A stretch of DNA of 64,000 nucleotides, from positions 122,659-186,658 of the forward strand of contig JAHDWA010000017.1 of NCBI GenBank assembly GCA_023382535.1, given 5' to 3'. Position numbers and translations under genes: made by a program. Below, in pieces: positions 49,487 through 61,505 of the stretch. Under the pieces are notes generated by a model. That model searched no databases. It saw only the letters and a list, made by a program, of their open reading frames with translations, and had not been told where the DNA came from. How positions within the stretch are numbered: position 1 is the stretch's first letter; each line of letters opens with the position of its first letter. Source of the stretch: Anaerolineae bacterium. GTDB lineage: Bacteria; Chloroflexota; Anaerolineae; 4572-78; J111.

Positions 49487-49797
49487 TGAATTTTCTCGCG
49501 ACGAAAAAATTTACGACACTGGAAAAGGAGTGAATTTCCTTCGAATTTTACCCCCACTCAACCGAGTAATTCAATATGCAATAAGTCCTGCTCCTATTTT
49601 CCTATCTGCCGGTCTATTTTACTACGAAATTCGGCTCCAATCCAATTATCAATGCCAATAAAATGCTTCCGTTTCCACCCATCATGCGACTGGGCCTAAT
49701 TACTCATTTTTAGTCTTGCAGCCTCCATTTAAGAATGATATACTACTGTTAAATTTACCCCAATAATTCGAGTTTATTGTAATCAGTCAGGATTGGG

Positions 49798-50685
49798 ATG
49801 GACGTAAAAATCCGCTCCATCAATACGTTAACCGATTTGCGCAAATGCCATGAAATTCAACGGGCCACTTGGGGCTTTACGGATTTGATGGTTTTCCCCT
49901 ACACCCAGCTTATCTCCGTAGCCCATAATGGTGGGGTGCTGCTAGGTGCTTATGTTGGCGGGGAATTGGTCGGCTTTGTGTACGGGTACCTGGGGATGTC
50001 AGGCTCCAAGCTGTACCATTTTTCCCAGCGAATGGGTGTTTTGCCCCAGTACCAGGGCATGGGCATTGGCATGAAGCTTAAGTTGGCTCAGCGCGACCAG
50101 ATGCTCCGCCAGGGAATTGACTTAATCGTCTGGACGTACGATCCACTGCTGGGCAAGAATGCTACCCTCAATATTGAAAAACTGGGCGGAATTGTCCGCC
50201 ATTATGCCCGCGACATCTACGGGGCGGTGAACAATCCCCTGCAAGTAGGTCTCTCAACCGATCGCTTTTTGCTGGAATGGGAATTAATGAGTGACCGGGT
50301 GCGTGAGCGCATTCGCAGCACCAAGCCGCGCCCGCGGGCTGAAGATTGGCTCAAAGAAGAGAAGTACCGCTTTGTCAACTTTGCCTCCTGGGAAGGTAAT
50401 TTGCCCCGGCCTATGGCTCAAGATTTAGAAATGGATGACGATGTACTGCTGGTCCAAATTCCACCTGATTTGAACTCTATTAAAAAGGTGGACTTGGGTA
50501 TTGCCCGCGGCTGGCGCGAGTCAACCCGCGATATTTTTGAAACCTACTTCAAAAATGGCTTTGTTGTGACCGGTTTTGCCCGCAGTTCCGAACCGCAAAT
50601 GCCCAATCTTTACAAGCTGGAGCGTGTTACCTTACCCACCACCTCCGATTTTTCTTCGTGGGAAACCGGCGTACGCGACGAATAA
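49798..50685 (+). CDS. GNAT-family acetyltransferase (COG3375-like)
   Basis: Protein of 295 residues. The N-terminal acetyl-CoA-binding domain carries GVLPQYQGMGIGMKLKLAQR near residue 82, a good motif A. IRSINTLTDLRKCHEIQRATWGF is the start typical of this subgroup. The C-terminal half is specific to the subgroup (TRDIFETYFKNGFVVTGFAR). Function not established, although relatives are sometimes found next to amino-acid or cell-wall genes. It lies 565 bases after gdhA with no visible promoter. Confidence 0.85.
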   Translation: MDVKIRSINTLTDLRKCHEIQRATWGFTDLMVFPYTQLISVAHNGGVLLGAYVGGELVGFVYGYLGMSGSKLYHFSQRMGVLPQYQGMGIGMKLKLAQRDQMLRQGIDLIVWTYDPLLGKNATLNIEKLGGIVRHYARDIYGAVNNPLQVGLSTDRFLLEWELMSDRVRERIRSTKPRPRAEDWLKEEKYRFVNFASWEGNLPRPMAQDLEMDDDVLLVQIPPDLNSIKKVDLGIARGWRESTRDIFETYFKNGFVVTGFARSSEPQMPNLYKLERVTLPTTSDFSSWETGVRDE

Positions 50686-50698
50686 TTTACCCGGTCGA

Positions 50699-50780
50699 GG
50701 AGTCGACCTAAACCTCGCCCTTAACCTCGTTCCCACGCTTCGCGTCACGCTTTGCGTGGGAACGAGGTAGTGAGTCGACT
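50699..50780. repeat. CCTCGTTCCCACGC hairpin repeat
   Basis: Fourteen-base arms CCTCGTTCCCACGC (50725-50738) and GCGTGGGAACGAGG (50754-50767) around TTCGCGTCACGCTTT. GAGTCGAC on the left and GAGTCGACTC on the right flank the hairpin. This hairpin type is widespread in many bacterial genomes. Confidence 0.85.
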
Positions 50781-50882
50781 CAGCGTTTCCTCTGTCCCAT
50801 CTTTCCACTAGAAATTCCTTCAGAAATTCTCTAATAGCCCAAGGTGTGTTATTATTAGAGTTTAGCCGAAGGACTTTTCACA

Positions 50883-51449
50883 ATGGAAGACAATTTAAAC
50901 GCCCTGTTTTTGTTAAGCCCGCCAGAGGGCTTAACCATCAGGCTTGTAACCCACGCTGACCTGCCCCACGTGGCGCACGTCGCCCGAATCACCTGGGATG
51001 CCACCTACAATCAAACCATTGCCCCCGAAAACCGCCGCGAATTTTTGGAGCGATCCTACCGCCCCGAAAATCTGGCCGACGCCGTAGATGCGCCAGGCCA
51101 TTGGTTTTACGTGGCAGAGCTGAACCAGGAAGTGGTTGGCTTTGGCCATTTTTTGCAGCGCTATCATCCCACGCAGCGCCGGGCCGAATTAGTCCGGCTT
51201 TATGTGCTGCCAGAGTACCAGCACGAGGGGATTGGTACGGCTATTCTCAAAACTGGCTTCGCGGCGCTGGCTCAAGCCCACATGCAGCAGTGTTTTGTTT
51301 CCGTCCAGGCCAGCAATACCCCGGCCCGCAAATTTTATGAAGGGCATGGATTTGTTTTTCACCAGAGTCACGGCCAGTTTTTGGGTACGCAAATTGTTAT
51401 CATGGCTGAGTATACCCGGCCTATTTCGGCTAAAGACGTTGAAGCATGA
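50883..51449 (+). CDS. GNAT-family N-acetyltransferase
   Basis: Acetyltransferase of 188 residues. The acetyl-CoA loop is seen as LPEYQHEGIGTAILKTGF near residue 115, followed by VSVQASNTPARKFYEGHGF, the classic end of the fold. Its last four bases overlap the start of the M20 peptidase gene (ATGA at 51446-51449), so the two are coupled. Acetylation and deacylation of the same small molecule is a possible link, by inference only. Confidence 0.9.
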   Translation: MEDNLNALFLLSPPEGLTIRLVTHADLPHVAHVARITWDATYNQTIAPENRREFLERSYRPENLADAVDAPGHWFYVAELNQEVVGFGHFLQRYHPTQRRAELVRLYVLPEYQHEGIGTAILKTGFAALAQAHMQQCFVSVQASNTPARKFYEGHGFVFHQSHGQFLGTQIVIMAEYTRPISAKDVEA

Positions 51450-52576
51450 GTAAAATTTTGGATTATCTCTCCAAGCAACAGGCGGCCATGGTGGAGCGGT
51501 TAGCCCAGTGGGTCAACCAGGACTCGCCGACTTATGACAAAGTCGCCGTAGATATTATGGGACAAATGATTGCCCAGGCTTTTGTGGAAGCGGGTGGAAC
51601 ATTGGCGGCAATTCACCGGCAGCCTGAAATGGGGGACCATTACACCATCACGTACGGTGCAGGCGAGCGGCAAATTCTGGTCCTCTGCCACTTCGATACC
51701 GTCTGGCCCCTGGGTGAGGCCAAAAAGCGCCCCTTCTCCATTGAAAATGGAGATGGCAAAGGCCCGGGTGTCTACGATATGAAAGGTGGTACGGTGAATG
51801 GTCTTTTTGCCTTACAGGCCATTCACAAGCTGGGCTTGCCGCCGCAGCATAAACTGGTCTATCTGCTCACCAGCGACGAAGAGATTGGCAGCCCGACCTC
51901 ACGCGAACTGATCGAGGCAGAGGCTCGCCGCAGCAGTTACTGCCTGGTCCTGGAAGGCTCCCGCAACGGGCCGCTGACCACCTGGCGTAAAGGGGTGGGC
52001 CGTTTTGAGCTGGAAATTACCGGAGTGGCAGCGCATGCCGGCGTTGATCCGGAAAAGGGCGCCAGCGCCATTGAGGAGTTGGCGCGCCAGATTCAACTCT
52101 TGCACGCGCTGACTGACTTGACACGCGGCATCACCGTTAATGTCGGGGTGATTTCCGGCGGCGAACGGTCTAACGTTATCGCCCCCCATACCCGCGCCGA
52201 AATTGATTTACGGGTGATGACTCGGGCTGACGGCGAAGTGCTGACCCAAAGGATTCTGAATTTATCGCCGCAGCTACCCGGCTGCCAGGTGCGAATAGCC
52301 GGGGGAATCAATCGCTGGCCGTTTGAGGAGACGCCGGCCGGTCTGGATCTCTTCGAAAAGGCGCACACTGTTGCTCAAGACTTGGGCTTTGAGGTGGACA
52401 AAATTGGCTCAGGCGGCGGCAGCGATGGCAACTTCACTTCTGCCCTGGGCGTGCCAACCCTTGATGGGTTGGGTGCGTTAGGCTACGGCGCTCATGCCCT
52501 GTCTGAGCATGTTGTTTTGGATGCTTTACCGCTGCGGGCGGCGCTTGTAGCGGAGTTGTTGGTACAGTTGGAATAA
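51446..52576 (+). CDS. M20-family metallopeptidase (carboxypeptidase G2-like)
   Basis: Zinc peptidase of 376 residues. The first metal site is LVLCHFDTVWPLG near residue 75, the bridging Asp is in GVYDMKGGTVNG near 110, and the catalytic Glu pair is in TSDEEIGS near 138. The lid domain for dimerisation follows (residues about 180-290), and the last His ligand is in LSEHVV. Members remove C-terminal glutamate or deacylate N-acylated amino acids. It is translationally coupled to the preceding GNAT. Confidence 0.92.
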   Translation: MSKILDYLSKQQAAMVERLAQWVNQDSPTYDKVAVDIMGQMIAQAFVEAGGTLAAIHRQPEMGDHYTITYGAGERQILVLCHFDTVWPLGEAKKRPFSIENGDGKGPGVYDMKGGTVNGLFALQAIHKLGLPPQHKLVYLLTSDEEIGSPTSRELIEAEARRSSYCLVLEGSRNGPLTTWRKGVGRFELEITGVAAHAGVDPEKGASAIEELARQIQLLHALTDLTRGITVNVGVISGGERSNVIAPHTRAEIDLRVMTRADGEVLTQRILNLSPQLPGCQVRIAGGINRWPFEETPAGLDLFEKAHTVAQDLGFEVDKIGSGGGSDGNFTSALGVPTLDGLGALGYGAHALSEHVVLDALPLRAALVAELLVQLE

Positions 52577-52590
52577 CGCATGTGCCGGCT

Positions 52591-52887
52591 TTACTCGTCT
52601 GTTTCTAGCATCTGCACCTGGGCCTGTTCATAATTGTGCCGCCACGAGACAAGCGCCTCATCTAACTCAGCCTTAAGCGCCTCCCATCGTTTTTCATCCG
52701 CCTGAACTACTTGGGCCAACTTTCTCTCGATCTCTTCCAGGTTCCGCGACAGCGCCTGGAGCTGCCGATCATCAGAGCGTCCTTTAACTCCAGCCTGGCT
52801 AATTTTATCTTTTAATTTCCCGATTTCGGCGAGCCAATCTCTTAGTTGTGCTTCGACGTTGGCTTGGTAGAGTTCTTTCTCGGTCAT
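52591..52887 (-). CDS. Small coiled-coil protein of unknown function
   Basis: Protein of 98 residues, acidic and helical throughout (LYQANVEAQLRDWLAEIGKL, LSRNLEEIERKLAQVVQAD). It resembles small stress-related coiled-coil proteins of proteobacteria and Chloroflexota by size only. A ribosome-site-like AAGGAG precedes ATG at 52887. It is convergent with the M20 gene. Confidence 0.7.
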   Translation of the reverse strand: MTEKELYQANVEAQLRDWLAEIGKLKDKISQAGVKGRSDDRQLQALSRNLEEIERKLAQVVQADEKRWEALKAELDEALVSWRHNYEQAQVQMLETDE

Positions 52888-52976
52888 AGTAAGGCTCCTT
52901 CGCTTGATTGTTCAACGCCTTTCAAGCTTAACACTGCTAACGCCTGATCGGCTATACCCACCCGGATGATTTCTGG

Positions 52977-53007
52977 AAATAAAAAAGAGCTACAGCGCGT
53001 AGCTCTT
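52977..53007 (-). terminator. Terminator of the catabolic cluster
   Basis: On minus: stem AAGAGCTAC/GTAGCTCTT with loop of 5, then TTTTTTATTT. It lies 34 bases after the FGGY kinase stop. Confidence 0.9.
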
Positions 53008-53040
53008 TTGGTACGTCAATTTATGAAAAAAGGTTGAAAG

Positions 53041-54594
<1,554 letters not shown>

Positions 54595-54634
54595 ACCAGT
54601 TTCCTTATCATTTTTGCAGAATGAACGACTGAAG

Positions 54635-55486
54635 TCAATTTGAATTTAATCCAAATGCTCTACTACCCAATTTGAACTTAAAGAACTGTTCATATTGTAT
54701 GACTTCCTTGTCAGTTAATCCTCTGTCTAATATCTGCAAAATAGAAAAACGAAAATTACGCTCATAACCGGGATAAGTTTCCAGTAATTGTCGTAGTTTT
54801 TGGTTTCCACCGTGCCCAGTCTTTGCATACTCCGCCCAGCGACCCCAAATTCCTTGATGACCATAAGCCGAGCCGACATACTGCCGTCCATCAATCTCCC
54901 ACTCCTTCTGACCATCCACTACAATCAGATAAATACCAGCAACTGAAGACAAACTATGAAACCATTCTCTATTACCAGAAGGAGCATTTATGATGGCCTG
55001 TAACTCATCAAACTCAAGCACAAAATTCAAAAAGCCTGGAAATTCTTTGACGTAACCTTGGGGAAGAATTTCTACAACTTCCTTTTCGCTTAACCATTGA
55101 TGCCAAGACCTGGTAGAACCACCCCAATCAATGATCACTCTATCTATCAGATCATCAAATCCTGGACATTTCTCTAACTCATAGTAATAGTTGTTAGCAG
55201 CAAATCCGGGATAAGGAAAATCCTTTGCCATTCCTACCACGGCTGATGCTTTTCGTTCTACTACTTTATAAACACCAACAAACTTTGCTTTACTTCTTTC
55301 AAGCCCTAGAAAGGAAACAATATACTCACATTCAAAAATTGGATTCCACTGAAAACTTTGGTAGACATCAAAATACCCATCTTTATACAGTTTATGTACA
55401 TTATACTTATTGTCTTGATGGCGAACCAATTTGATTTTAGCTTTTGTATCAAGGCCACGAAGTTGCAGAAGCTCTTTGATATTCAT
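54635..55486 (-). CDS. GIY-YIG-type nuclease-domain protein, AT-rich
   Basis: Protein of 283 residues. The C-terminal 110 residues contain AGIYLIVVDGQKEWEIDGRQ, then YVGSAYGHQGIWGRW and, at the end, EQFFKFKLGSRAFGLN. These fit a GIY-YIG core (Tyr pair, Arg, Glu). The N-terminal 165 residues are unrecognised and begin NIKELLQLRGLDTKAKIKLV, as in other fusion proteins of this type. Base composition is clearly AT-richer than the catabolic genes on both sides, suggesting recent acquisition. I choose ATG at 55486 with GAGGGGG upstream. Confidence 0.75.
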   Translation of the reverse strand: MNIKELLQLRGLDTKAKIKLVRHQDNKYNVHKLYKDGYFDVYQSFQWNPIFECEYIVSFLGLERSKAKFVGVYKVVERKASAVVGMAKDFPYPGFAANNYYYELEKCPGFDDLIDRVIIDWGGSTRSWHQWLSEKEVVEILPQGYVKEFPGFLNFVLEFDELQAIINAPSGNREWFHSLSSVAGIYLIVVDGQKEWEIDGRQYVGSAYGHQGIWGRWAEYAKTGHGGNQKLRQLLETYPGYERNFRFSILQILDRGLTDKEVIQYEQFFKFKLGSRAFGLNSN

Positions 55487-55504
55487 CAGCCCCCTCAATA
55501 ATCA

Positions 55505-55538
55505 AGACCTGACAGGTTTTCCAAAACCTGTCAGGTCT
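55505..55538. repeat. AGACCTGACAGGTTTT perfect hairpin
   Basis: Sixteen-base arms AGACCTGACAGGTTTT and AAAACCTGTCAGGTCT with a CC loop. It lies between the GIY-YIG-type gene and the dehydrogenase gene. It may act as a transcript end for the latter despite lacking a T-run. Confidence 0.85.
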
Positions 55539-55543
55539 AACCA

Positions 55544-56434
55544 CTACTGTTTCTTCACCTGCACTCCGGCCAAATCTTCCAATTGCTGAATAAAAGCCGA
55601 AGCGTTCAACTCGCCCCAGCCCTTGTTGACCGCCGCTTTGATGACCTCGCGGGTAGCGGCTGAGGCCGGGATCGGCACGTTCAAATCCTGGGCGAAGCGG
55701 GAAATCAGGTGGGCGTCTTTGAGCATCAATTCCAGGGCGAAGTGGGTGCTAAAGTCGCGGTTGATCAGAGCCTGGCCCACGCCGTCGAAGATGGGCGATT
55801 TGAAATCGGTCACATGCAGCACGCCCAGCACATCCTCCGGGTTGAGGCCGGCTTTGGTCGCCAGGATCATAGCCTCGCCCAGCGCCTCCAACTGGGCAGC
55901 AACCACCAGGTTGCCGACCAGTTTCATCGAAGTGCCCATGGCCGTGCCGCCCATGTAATGGGTCGTTTCGCTCAGCACTTCCAGGATCGGTTTGAGCTGC
56001 TCAAACAGCTCTTTCTTTCCGCCGACGACAATCCACAGGCCGCCGTTGGTCGCCTCGTTCTTGCTGCCAAACACCGGCGCATCGAGAAAATCCACGCCTT
56101 TTTCCGCGTAGGCGGCGGCCTCTTTACGGGTGGTGTCGGGGTGACAGGTGGTCATATCCACCACAATCTGGCCCTGGCGCACGTTCGCAAGCAAATTGCC
56201 GCTGCCAAAGACCAGGTCCTCCACAGACTTATCGTCGCTGAGGCAGTACATAATGACCTCGGCTCCGGCGGCGGCTTGAGCGGGTGAATCGGCCTGTTTG
56301 GCGCCCTGCGCCACCAGCGGTGCGCAGCGTTCTGGCGTCCGGTTCCAGACCGTCACCTCGTAGCCGGCCTTGAGCAGGTTGCCAGCCATGCCCCGGCCCA
56401 TAATCCCTAAACCAAGATATGCGATTTTTTTCAT
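55544..56434 (-). CDS. NAD(P)-dependent beta-hydroxyacid dehydrogenase (3-HIBADH family)
   Basis: Oxidoreductase of 296 residues acting on a small hydroxy acid. The Rossmann start is [21 protein letters not shown], then [10 protein letters not shown] in place of the usual D-x-S-T region and a catalytic Lys in [17 protein letters not shown] MKLVGN near residue 170. The family includes tartronate-semialdehyde reductases and the enzymes that start threonate and erythronate catabolism. Its position after two RbsC-type permeases supports a role in sugar-acid or polyol use. Confidence 0.9.
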   Translation of the reverse strand: MKKIAYLGLGIMGRGMAGNLLKAGYEVTVWNRTPERCAPLVAQGAKQADSPAQAAAGAEVIMYCLSDDKSVEDLVFGSGNLLANVRQGQIVVDMTTCHPDTTRKEAAAYAEKGVDFLDAPVFGSKNEATNGGLWIVVGGKKELFEQLKPILEVLSETTHYMGGTAMGTSMKLVGNLVVAAQLEALGEAMILATKAGLNPEDVLGVLHVTDFKSPIFDGVGQALINRDFSTHFALELMLKDAHLISRFAQDLNVPIPASAATREVIKAAVNKGWGELNASAFIQQLEDLAGVQVKKQ

Positions 56435-56465
56435 CAGTGGACACCTTCTTGAGTAGAATAAATTT

Positions 56466-57530
56466 TTATGAGGATAACTCGTTCGACTGCTTTGAACTTG
56501 GTTGTCGGCTCCGCCGTTTTTCCGAGTAGTAATTGAGGACCATTGCTACCAAAAGCAATCCACCCCAGGCAAACTGGCGGAAGAAAATAGCAGCGCTGGA
56601 AGGGAACCATTCCAGCATCAACATGTTCAAGCCGGTGGAAAGAATCTGAATACTGAGCACAGCCAGTACCAGTCCCGAAACCGTGCCAAAACCGCCGGTA
56701 TACCTCACGCCTCCCAGGATGGCAATCAGAACCGTTAGCAAAATGAAGGATGCCCCAAAGTCCGGTTTGGCTGAATTGGTGCGGGCCAGAAAGATAATAC
56801 CGGCCATGCCGGCAATCAAACCGGCCAGCCAATAGGTCCGCAGCAGGACGCTGTTGCTGTTGATGCCGGAAAAAAGCGCCGCCGTAGGATTTGTCCCCAA
56901 CATAAAGACATTGAAACCAAAGACAGTTCGATTCAGCAGGATGGCAAAAGCAATGACGACGAAAATAAACACGATGATGGGAATCGGCAGCCCCAGGATC
57001 GAGTCATTGCCGATGAACGCCAACTGAGTGGTGGTGATGGCCGGGCCTCCCGTGATGACAAAAGAAAGCCCGGTGTAAATAGCACCTGTACCCAGGGTGG
57101 CCAAAATCGGGGTGATACCGATGCGCGACACCAGAAATCCATTAATTAAACCGCAGATTGATCCGACCAGCAGCGCTCCTAGCATTGATACGAGGATAGC
57201 GACCACGAGCGGCACGCCGGGCGCAGCGCCTTCATTGCCGGTCAGCCCAGTTAGAATCATCGCGGCTACGATCGCCGAGAGATTGGCCGTCCCCACAATG
57301 GAAAGATCAATGCCTCCCGTCAACATGGTGATCAAAATAGCAAACGCCAGGATGCCAAACTCTGGCAACTGCACTGCCATTGACTGCATATTGCGCACCG
57401 TGAAGAATTTGCCCGGCAGCAGCAAACTAAAGGCGACGAAGATAACCAGGGCGATGACAAACAATCGGAGCGTGTAAAAATCAAAAGGCAGGCTTAGGGA
57501 GGTTGGTTTGCGTGAAACTGTTTGGTCCAT
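56466..57530 (-). CDS. Sugar ABC transporter permease 1 (RbsC family)
   Basis: Inner-membrane permease of 354 residues with about 9-10 helices. [20 protein letters not shown] near residue 73 is the RbsC-family core, and [20 protein letters not shown] near 220 is the second. [22 protein letters not shown] is the third motif, contacting the ATPase. It lies 118 bases after permease 2 and 31 bases before the dehydrogenase. It probably pairs with the other permease. Confidence 0.93.
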   Translation of the reverse strand: MDQTVSRKPTSLSLPFDFYTLRLFVIALVIFVAFSLLLPGKFFTVRNMQSMAVQLPEFGILAFAILITMLTGGIDLSIVGTANLSAIVAAMILTGLTGNEGAAPGVPLVVAILVSMLGALLVGSICGLINGFLVSRIGITPILATLGTGAIYTGLSFVITGGPAITTTQLAFIGNDSILGLPIPIIVFIFVVIAFAILLNRTVFGFNVFMLGTNPTAALFSGINSNSVLLRTYWLAGLIAGMAGIIFLARTNSAKPDFGASFILLTVLIAILGGVRYTGGFGTVSGLVLAVLSIQILSTGLNMLMLEWFPSSAAIFFRQFAWGGLLLVAMVLNYYSEKRRSRQPSSKQSNELSS

Positions 57531-57648
57531 ATTGAACGGTTTATCCTGATTGCATCACATTCTAAATAGGTTAGTGGGCTTGATACCAGCGCAACTATAG
57601 TTTTCCGGAAAAATATTTTGGATCTGGGAGGGGGCAGGCTCGCCCCTA

Positions 57649-58647
57649 CTACGTCTCAACCAAACCAGCCATGGTCTTTCCAGCCCGACGTTCCTGGATC
57701 GCAGGCACACCGGTCCCAATCAGGATGATGATACCGATGACCACCCGCTGCCAGACTGTAGGCACCCCGATGAGAATCAAACTGTTGTTGGCAATCACGA
57801 CCAGGATGACTCCCAAGAGCGTCCCAATGACCGTACCCCGGCCGCCGGTCAAATAGGCGCCGCCCAGAACCACCGCGGCGATAACGTTCAGTTCCATCCC
57901 GACAATATCCTGCGGATTGGCCTGACGCGCCAGCGCGCCGAACGTCATCCCGGCGATGCCGGATACCAGGCCGACAAAGCTGTAGATAAAATATTGAATG
58001 CGGGTCACGTTGAAGCCGGCACGTTCGGCGGCTTCGGGCGCACCCCCCAAAGCATAGATACCCCGCCCCAGCATGGTATATCTGAGCAACAACCACACGA
58101 TAACCACCATAGCTATCAGGAGAAATACAGCCGGGTGCAGGTTAGCGGTCCCTCGTTCTTGAGGAAGCTGGACCACTGCCGCACGGGCGAACTCGGTCAA
58201 AGCCGGGGGAACGTCACGGATAATCTGGTTGCCAATGGCAAAAAGCAAAAAACCGTGGAACATGCTTAACGTTCCCAGGGTGACGATGAGTGTCGGCAGC
58301 TTGAACTGGGCGATGAAAAAGGCGTTAATCAACCCCAGTCCAAGCCCAATGATCGCCGCAATGATAAAGGCCACCCAAATTGAGGCATCCGGGGCAAAAC
58401 TGAGCATCAGCTTGACGGTGGAATAGAGGGCAAAAACGCCAATGGCGGTAAAGGAAACATCAATCCCGCCGGAAATGATGACGATCAGCACGCCCATGGC
58501 AAAGATACCGGTGACAATGCTGCTGCGCAGCAGGGTAAAGACATTACCAACGGTAAAAAAGGTTGGGTTATTCAAACCGATGACCAGACAAAGAACCACC
58601 AATGTCACAGCCACCAAAGTTTCATTACGACGCAGAAGACGTTTCAC
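57649..58647 (-). CDS. Sugar ABC transporter permease 2 (RbsC family)
   Basis: Permease of about 332 residues. [18 protein letters not shown] and later [20 protein letters not shown] match the RbsC motifs, and [19 protein letters not shown] is the cytoplasmic loop. I choose GTG at 58647, preceded by GAGG. The frame is open to 58779 but that part overlaps the ATPase gene, whose stop is at 58652. Two different permeases imply a heterodimeric channel. Confidence 0.9.
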   Translation of the reverse strand: MKRLLRRNETLVAVTLVVLCLVIGLNNPTFFTVGNVFTLLRSSIVTGIFAMGVLIVIISGGIDVSFTAIGVFALYSTVKLMLSFAPDASIWVAFIIAAIIGLGLGLINAFFIAQFKLPTLIVTLGTLSMFHGFLLFAIGNQIIRDVPPALTEFARAAVVQLPQERGTANLHPAVFLLIAMVVIVWLLLRYTMLGRGIYALGGAPEAAERAGFNVTRIQYFIYSFVGLVSGIAGMTFGALARQANPQDIVGMELNVIAAVVLGGAYLTGGRGTVIGTLLGVILVVIANNSLILIGVPTVWQRVVIGIIILIGTGVPAIQERRAGKTMAGLVET

Positions 58648-58651
58648 CTTG

Positions 58652-60148
58652 TTAGTCCTCGATGAGTTTGGCAGAGAGTTCATTCGCATTGGTATCTTTT
58701 GATCTAATTTCCTCGACGATGCGTCCATGGCGCATGAGCAAAATTCGATTGCACGTTTGCAGTAGCTCGGGGATGTCATCAGAGATAACCAACAAACCCA
58801 TACCTTCGCCCGCTAAATCCTTCATTAAGCTGTGGAGTTCACCTTTGGAGCCTACATCCACGCCGACCGTAGGACCATTTAAAATCATGACCTTTGGCTT
58901 ACTGGCCAGCCACTTGGCCAGGACTACCCGTTGCTGGTTGCCGCCGGATAACGTTTTGACAGGCAAGGCTGGGTCCGAGGTCTTAATCCGCAGACCCTCA
59001 ACCCACTGGTTTACCTGACCATTAATTTTGCCGGGATCGGTCAGCCCCAGGGCGCCTCGTAGATTGCCGATGGTGCGCACCACCACATTCCGCGCCACCG
59101 ATTGTTCCAAAAACAAGCCTTCGGTCAGCCGATCTTCGGGTAAATAGCCAATTCCATGCGCAACTGCATCTCGATTGGAGCGAATGGTGACAGGCTTTTG
59201 ATCTATATAGATACGACCGGACTCAATCGGCAGCATCCCGTAAAGCGCCAGCGCCAGTTCCGTGCGTCCAGAACCCAGGAGACCCGTTACCCCGACAATC
59301 TCCCCGGCTCGTAATTCCAAATTAATCTCCTTCAGCGCCCTGCCAGCGTTTAAATTTTCGACCTTGAACAAGGCCGGCTGGCTCAAGTCAGGTTCAAAAT
59401 CATAGACTTTTTCGGTGATGGTATGCCCGGTCATTTCATAAATCAGCCGGGCGCTGTCATATTCACTGCGCTCCCCGACACTGACGATTTGGCCGTTGCG
59501 GATGACGATAATGCTCTCGGAAATCTCCAAAACCTCGTTCAGTTTGTGACTCACGAAGAGAAAGGCAATATCTTGCCGCTCCTGCAGCTTCCGGATCACC
59601 GAAAACAGCACCCGGATTTCCCGTTCGGTCAGCGCGCTGGTCGGCTCATCCATAATAATGAGCCGTGCTCTCTGGCGTAAGGCTTTAGCAATAGCGATGA
59701 GCTGCTTATTAGCAACCGATACCTCGCCAACCGTCACCCCCAGGGGGACATTCACCTCGATTTGGGCCAGAGCATTCGCCGCAATGTCGTGGACATGCCG
59801 CCAGTTCACCAGACGGCGTCCGTCGGCCAGTTCTCTATTCAGAGCAATGTTCTCCGCCACGGTGAGATTAGGAAACAGAGAAAAATCCTGATAAATAACC
59901 TGGATGCCCTCACGAATGACGTCAATGGGGTGAAGATGCTCAAACTCCTTCCCATTGATCACAACGGAGCCGCTATCCCGTTCATACACCCCGGCAATAA
60001 TTTTGATCAGGGTTGATTTACCACTCCCATTTTCGCCAACCAGGCAATGAATCCGGCCCTGTTCGATGGTCAGGTCAACATTCCGCAGGGCATGGACACC
60101 GGCAAAAGATTTAGAAATTCCCGTAAGACGTAAGAATTCGTTCGCCAT
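58652..60148 (-). CDS. Sugar ABC transporter ATPase (RbsA type, double domain)
   Basis: Tandem ATPase of 498 residues for ribose-type import. The first domain has [16 protein letters not shown] near residue 35 and the signature [15 protein letters not shown] with DEPTSAL. The second domain reads [18 protein letters not shown] and [17 protein letters not shown]. The second half has the degenerate [12 protein letters not shown] instead of DEPT, as is normal for the family. It lies 128 bases downstream of the lipoprotein gene, with an inverted repeat between. Confidence 0.95.
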   Translation of the reverse strand: MANEFLRLTGISKSFAGVHALRNVDLTIEQGRIHCLVGENGSGKSTLIKIIAGVYERDSGSVVINGKEFEHLHPIDVIREGIQVIYQDFSLFPNLTVAENIALNRELADGRRLVNWRHVHDIAANALAQIEVNVPLGVTVGEVSVANKQLIAIAKALRQRARLIIMDEPTSALTEREIRVLFSVIRKLQERQDIAFLFVSHKLNEVLEISESIIVIRNGQIVSVGERSEYDSARLIYEMTGHTITEKVYDFEPDLSQPALFKVENLNAGRALKEINLELRAGEIVGVTGLLGSGRTELALALYGMLPIESGRIYIDQKPVTIRSNRDAVAHGIGYLPEDRLTEGLFLEQSVARNVVVRTIGNLRGALGLTDPGKINGQVNQWVEGLRIKTSDPALPVKTLSGGNQQRVVLAKWLASKPKVMILNGPTVGVDVGSKGELHSLMKDLAGEGMGLLVISDDIPELLQTCNRILLMRHGRIVEEIRSKDTNANELSAKLIED

Positions 60149-60200
60149 AGAGATAATACTTTTCTGATTATGTATAATTAACCCGGCATGGCTTTAAGAC

Positions 60201-60253
60201 ATGTGTTGCGTGTTGCGTAAGTCCCTAAACGGAACACGCAACACGCAACATGC
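60201..60253. repeat. GTTGCGTGTTGCGTAA inverted repeat
   Basis: Left arm ATGTGTTGCGTGTTGCGTAA, right arm AACACGCAACACGCAACATG. It separates the ATPase and lipoprotein genes and belongs to the TGCGTAA-word group. Confidence 0.8.
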
Positions 60254-60276
60254 AATGCTGGAGAAGGGGGGTGTGG

Positions 60277-61431
60277 TTAGAACGGATAATCCTTGGCGTT
60301 GGTCTCATCAACATAAACGGCGGCATCGCCGTAGAGGACGTTGCCCTCCCCGATCAGCTTTTTATAGCCGTCAATACCCAGGTCTGCGCCTACGCCAACT
60401 TCTTCACCCCGAATCTTCATCAGGGCCATCTGGTTGCAAGCAGCGCCGGCCACCGCCGGATCCCAGAAACCAATGGCATCAATCGCGCCGCTAAAGAGCA
60501 AATCCCCGGCAATCGAAGGCAGGCTGGTGCCCACTACCGCTACCTCATCCTGCAGACCGGCTTCCTCAACGGCACGGCCAATTCCGGCCACGTCGGTGGA
60601 GGCGCTCCCCTGGAATCCCTTGATGTTCGGATAGGCAGCCAGGATTTCCTTGGCTTTCTGGTAGGCAACTTCGGAGTCGTCGAAGCTTTCGTTCTTATCG
60701 CCGACCATTGTCATGTTGGGGTAAGCCTCTTTTTGGCGCTCAATACCCCCATCTACCCATTCGTTGTGGGTTTTGGAGCCAAGGCTGCCCACAAACACGG
60801 CATACTCGCCCTCTTCGCCCATCTCAGCAGCCAGACGATCCATCAGACCGGCCCCAAAAGCTTTGTTATCGAAAGCCTCGATATCGTAATCCATACTTTC
60901 CTGGTTCGAAGCCTCGTGGGTCACGACAACAATACCGGCATCCATGGCCTTTTTCAGCACAGGGTCGAGTTGGGTCGGATCCATCGGAACGATGCACAGG
61001 GCATCCACCCCTTGCGCAATCAGATCCTCAATGATCGGAATCTGCTGGGCAGCATCGGCTTCGGCCGGCCCGACCAGGGTGGCATTGACGCCATTCTCTT
61101 TGCCCCAGTCAACCACGCCTTCTTCCATGCGGTTAAACCAGTTGATCCCGGCAATTTTAACAACGGTCACAAAGTTGAGGTCCCCTTCGGCAGCGGGTTC
61201 TGCGGCAGCCGCTTCTTCAGTGGCGGCAGGAGCCTCGGCCGCTGGCTCTTCGGTGGCAGCAGGCGCTTCGGCAGCCGGTTCTTCGGTAGCGGCGGGGGCT
61301 TCCACTGCTGGTGCTTCAGTAGCAGCGGGCGCTTCGGCGGCTGGGGCTTCGGTGGCGGCTGGTTGAGCGCCGCAGCCAGCCACGACAGCCACCAGTAGGA
61401 CTACAAGCAAAAGATACAAACACTTTTTCAT
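60277..61431 (-). CDS. RbsB-type substrate-binding lipoprotein with Ala/Glu/Pro/Thr linker
   Basis: Periplasmic-binding-protein type 1 of 384 residues. The signal peptide ends in a lipobox VVAGC with Cys20 to be lipidated. Residues about 27-80 are a linker of repeated EAPAATE and [10 protein letters not shown] units. The binding domain starts [20 protein letters not shown], then [20 protein letters not shown], then VVVTHEASN. The ligand is unknown. It is the first transporter gene, 131 bases after dhaL, with a terminator in between (61482-61505). Confidence 0.93.
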   Translation of the reverse strand: MKKCLYLLLVVLLVAVVAGCGAQPAATEAPAAEAPAATEAPAVEAPAATEEPAAEAPAATEEPAAEAPAATEEAAAAEPAAEGDLNFVTVVKIAGINWFNRMEEGVVDWGKENGVNATLVGPAEADAAQQIPIIEDLIAQGVDALCIVPMDPTQLDPVLKKAMDAGIVVVTHEASNQESMDYDIEAFDNKAFGAGLMDRLAAEMGEEGEYAVFVGSLGSKTHNEWVDGGIERQKEAYPNMTMVGDKNESFDDSEVAYQKAKEILAAYPNIKGFQGSASTDVAGIGRAVEEAGLQDEVAVVGTSLPSIAGDLLFSGAIDAIGFWDPAVAGAACNQMALMKIRGEEVGVGADLGIDGYKKLIGEGNVLYGDAAVYVDETNAKDYPF

Positions 61432-61481
61432 TTGTTTTCTCCTCTTCTACTACTCTGAAATATTTCGATCACCGAACGTTG

Positions 61482-61505
61482 AAAAAGTGACTCTGAAGAG
61501 AGTCA
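61482..61505 (-). terminator. Intrinsic terminator between dhaL and the lipoprotein gene
   Basis: On minus: stem TGACTCT/AGAGTCA with a CTTC loop, then CTTTTTC. It could limit read-through from dhaKL into the transport genes, or be conditional. An unused AAAGGAGGTGA-type ribosome site lies upstream at about 61531-61543. Confidence 0.65.

Noticed and set aside
57600..57648. GGGGGCAGGCTCGCCCC near the permease 2 end as a terminator
   Set aside because: There is no T-run on the minus strand; it resembles a common dispersed GC hairpin and was not strong enough to list.
61190..61350. Tandem GC-rich repeats in the lipoprotein gene
   Set aside because: They encode an Ala/Glu/Pro/Thr linker after a lipobox, a normal feature of such binding proteins.
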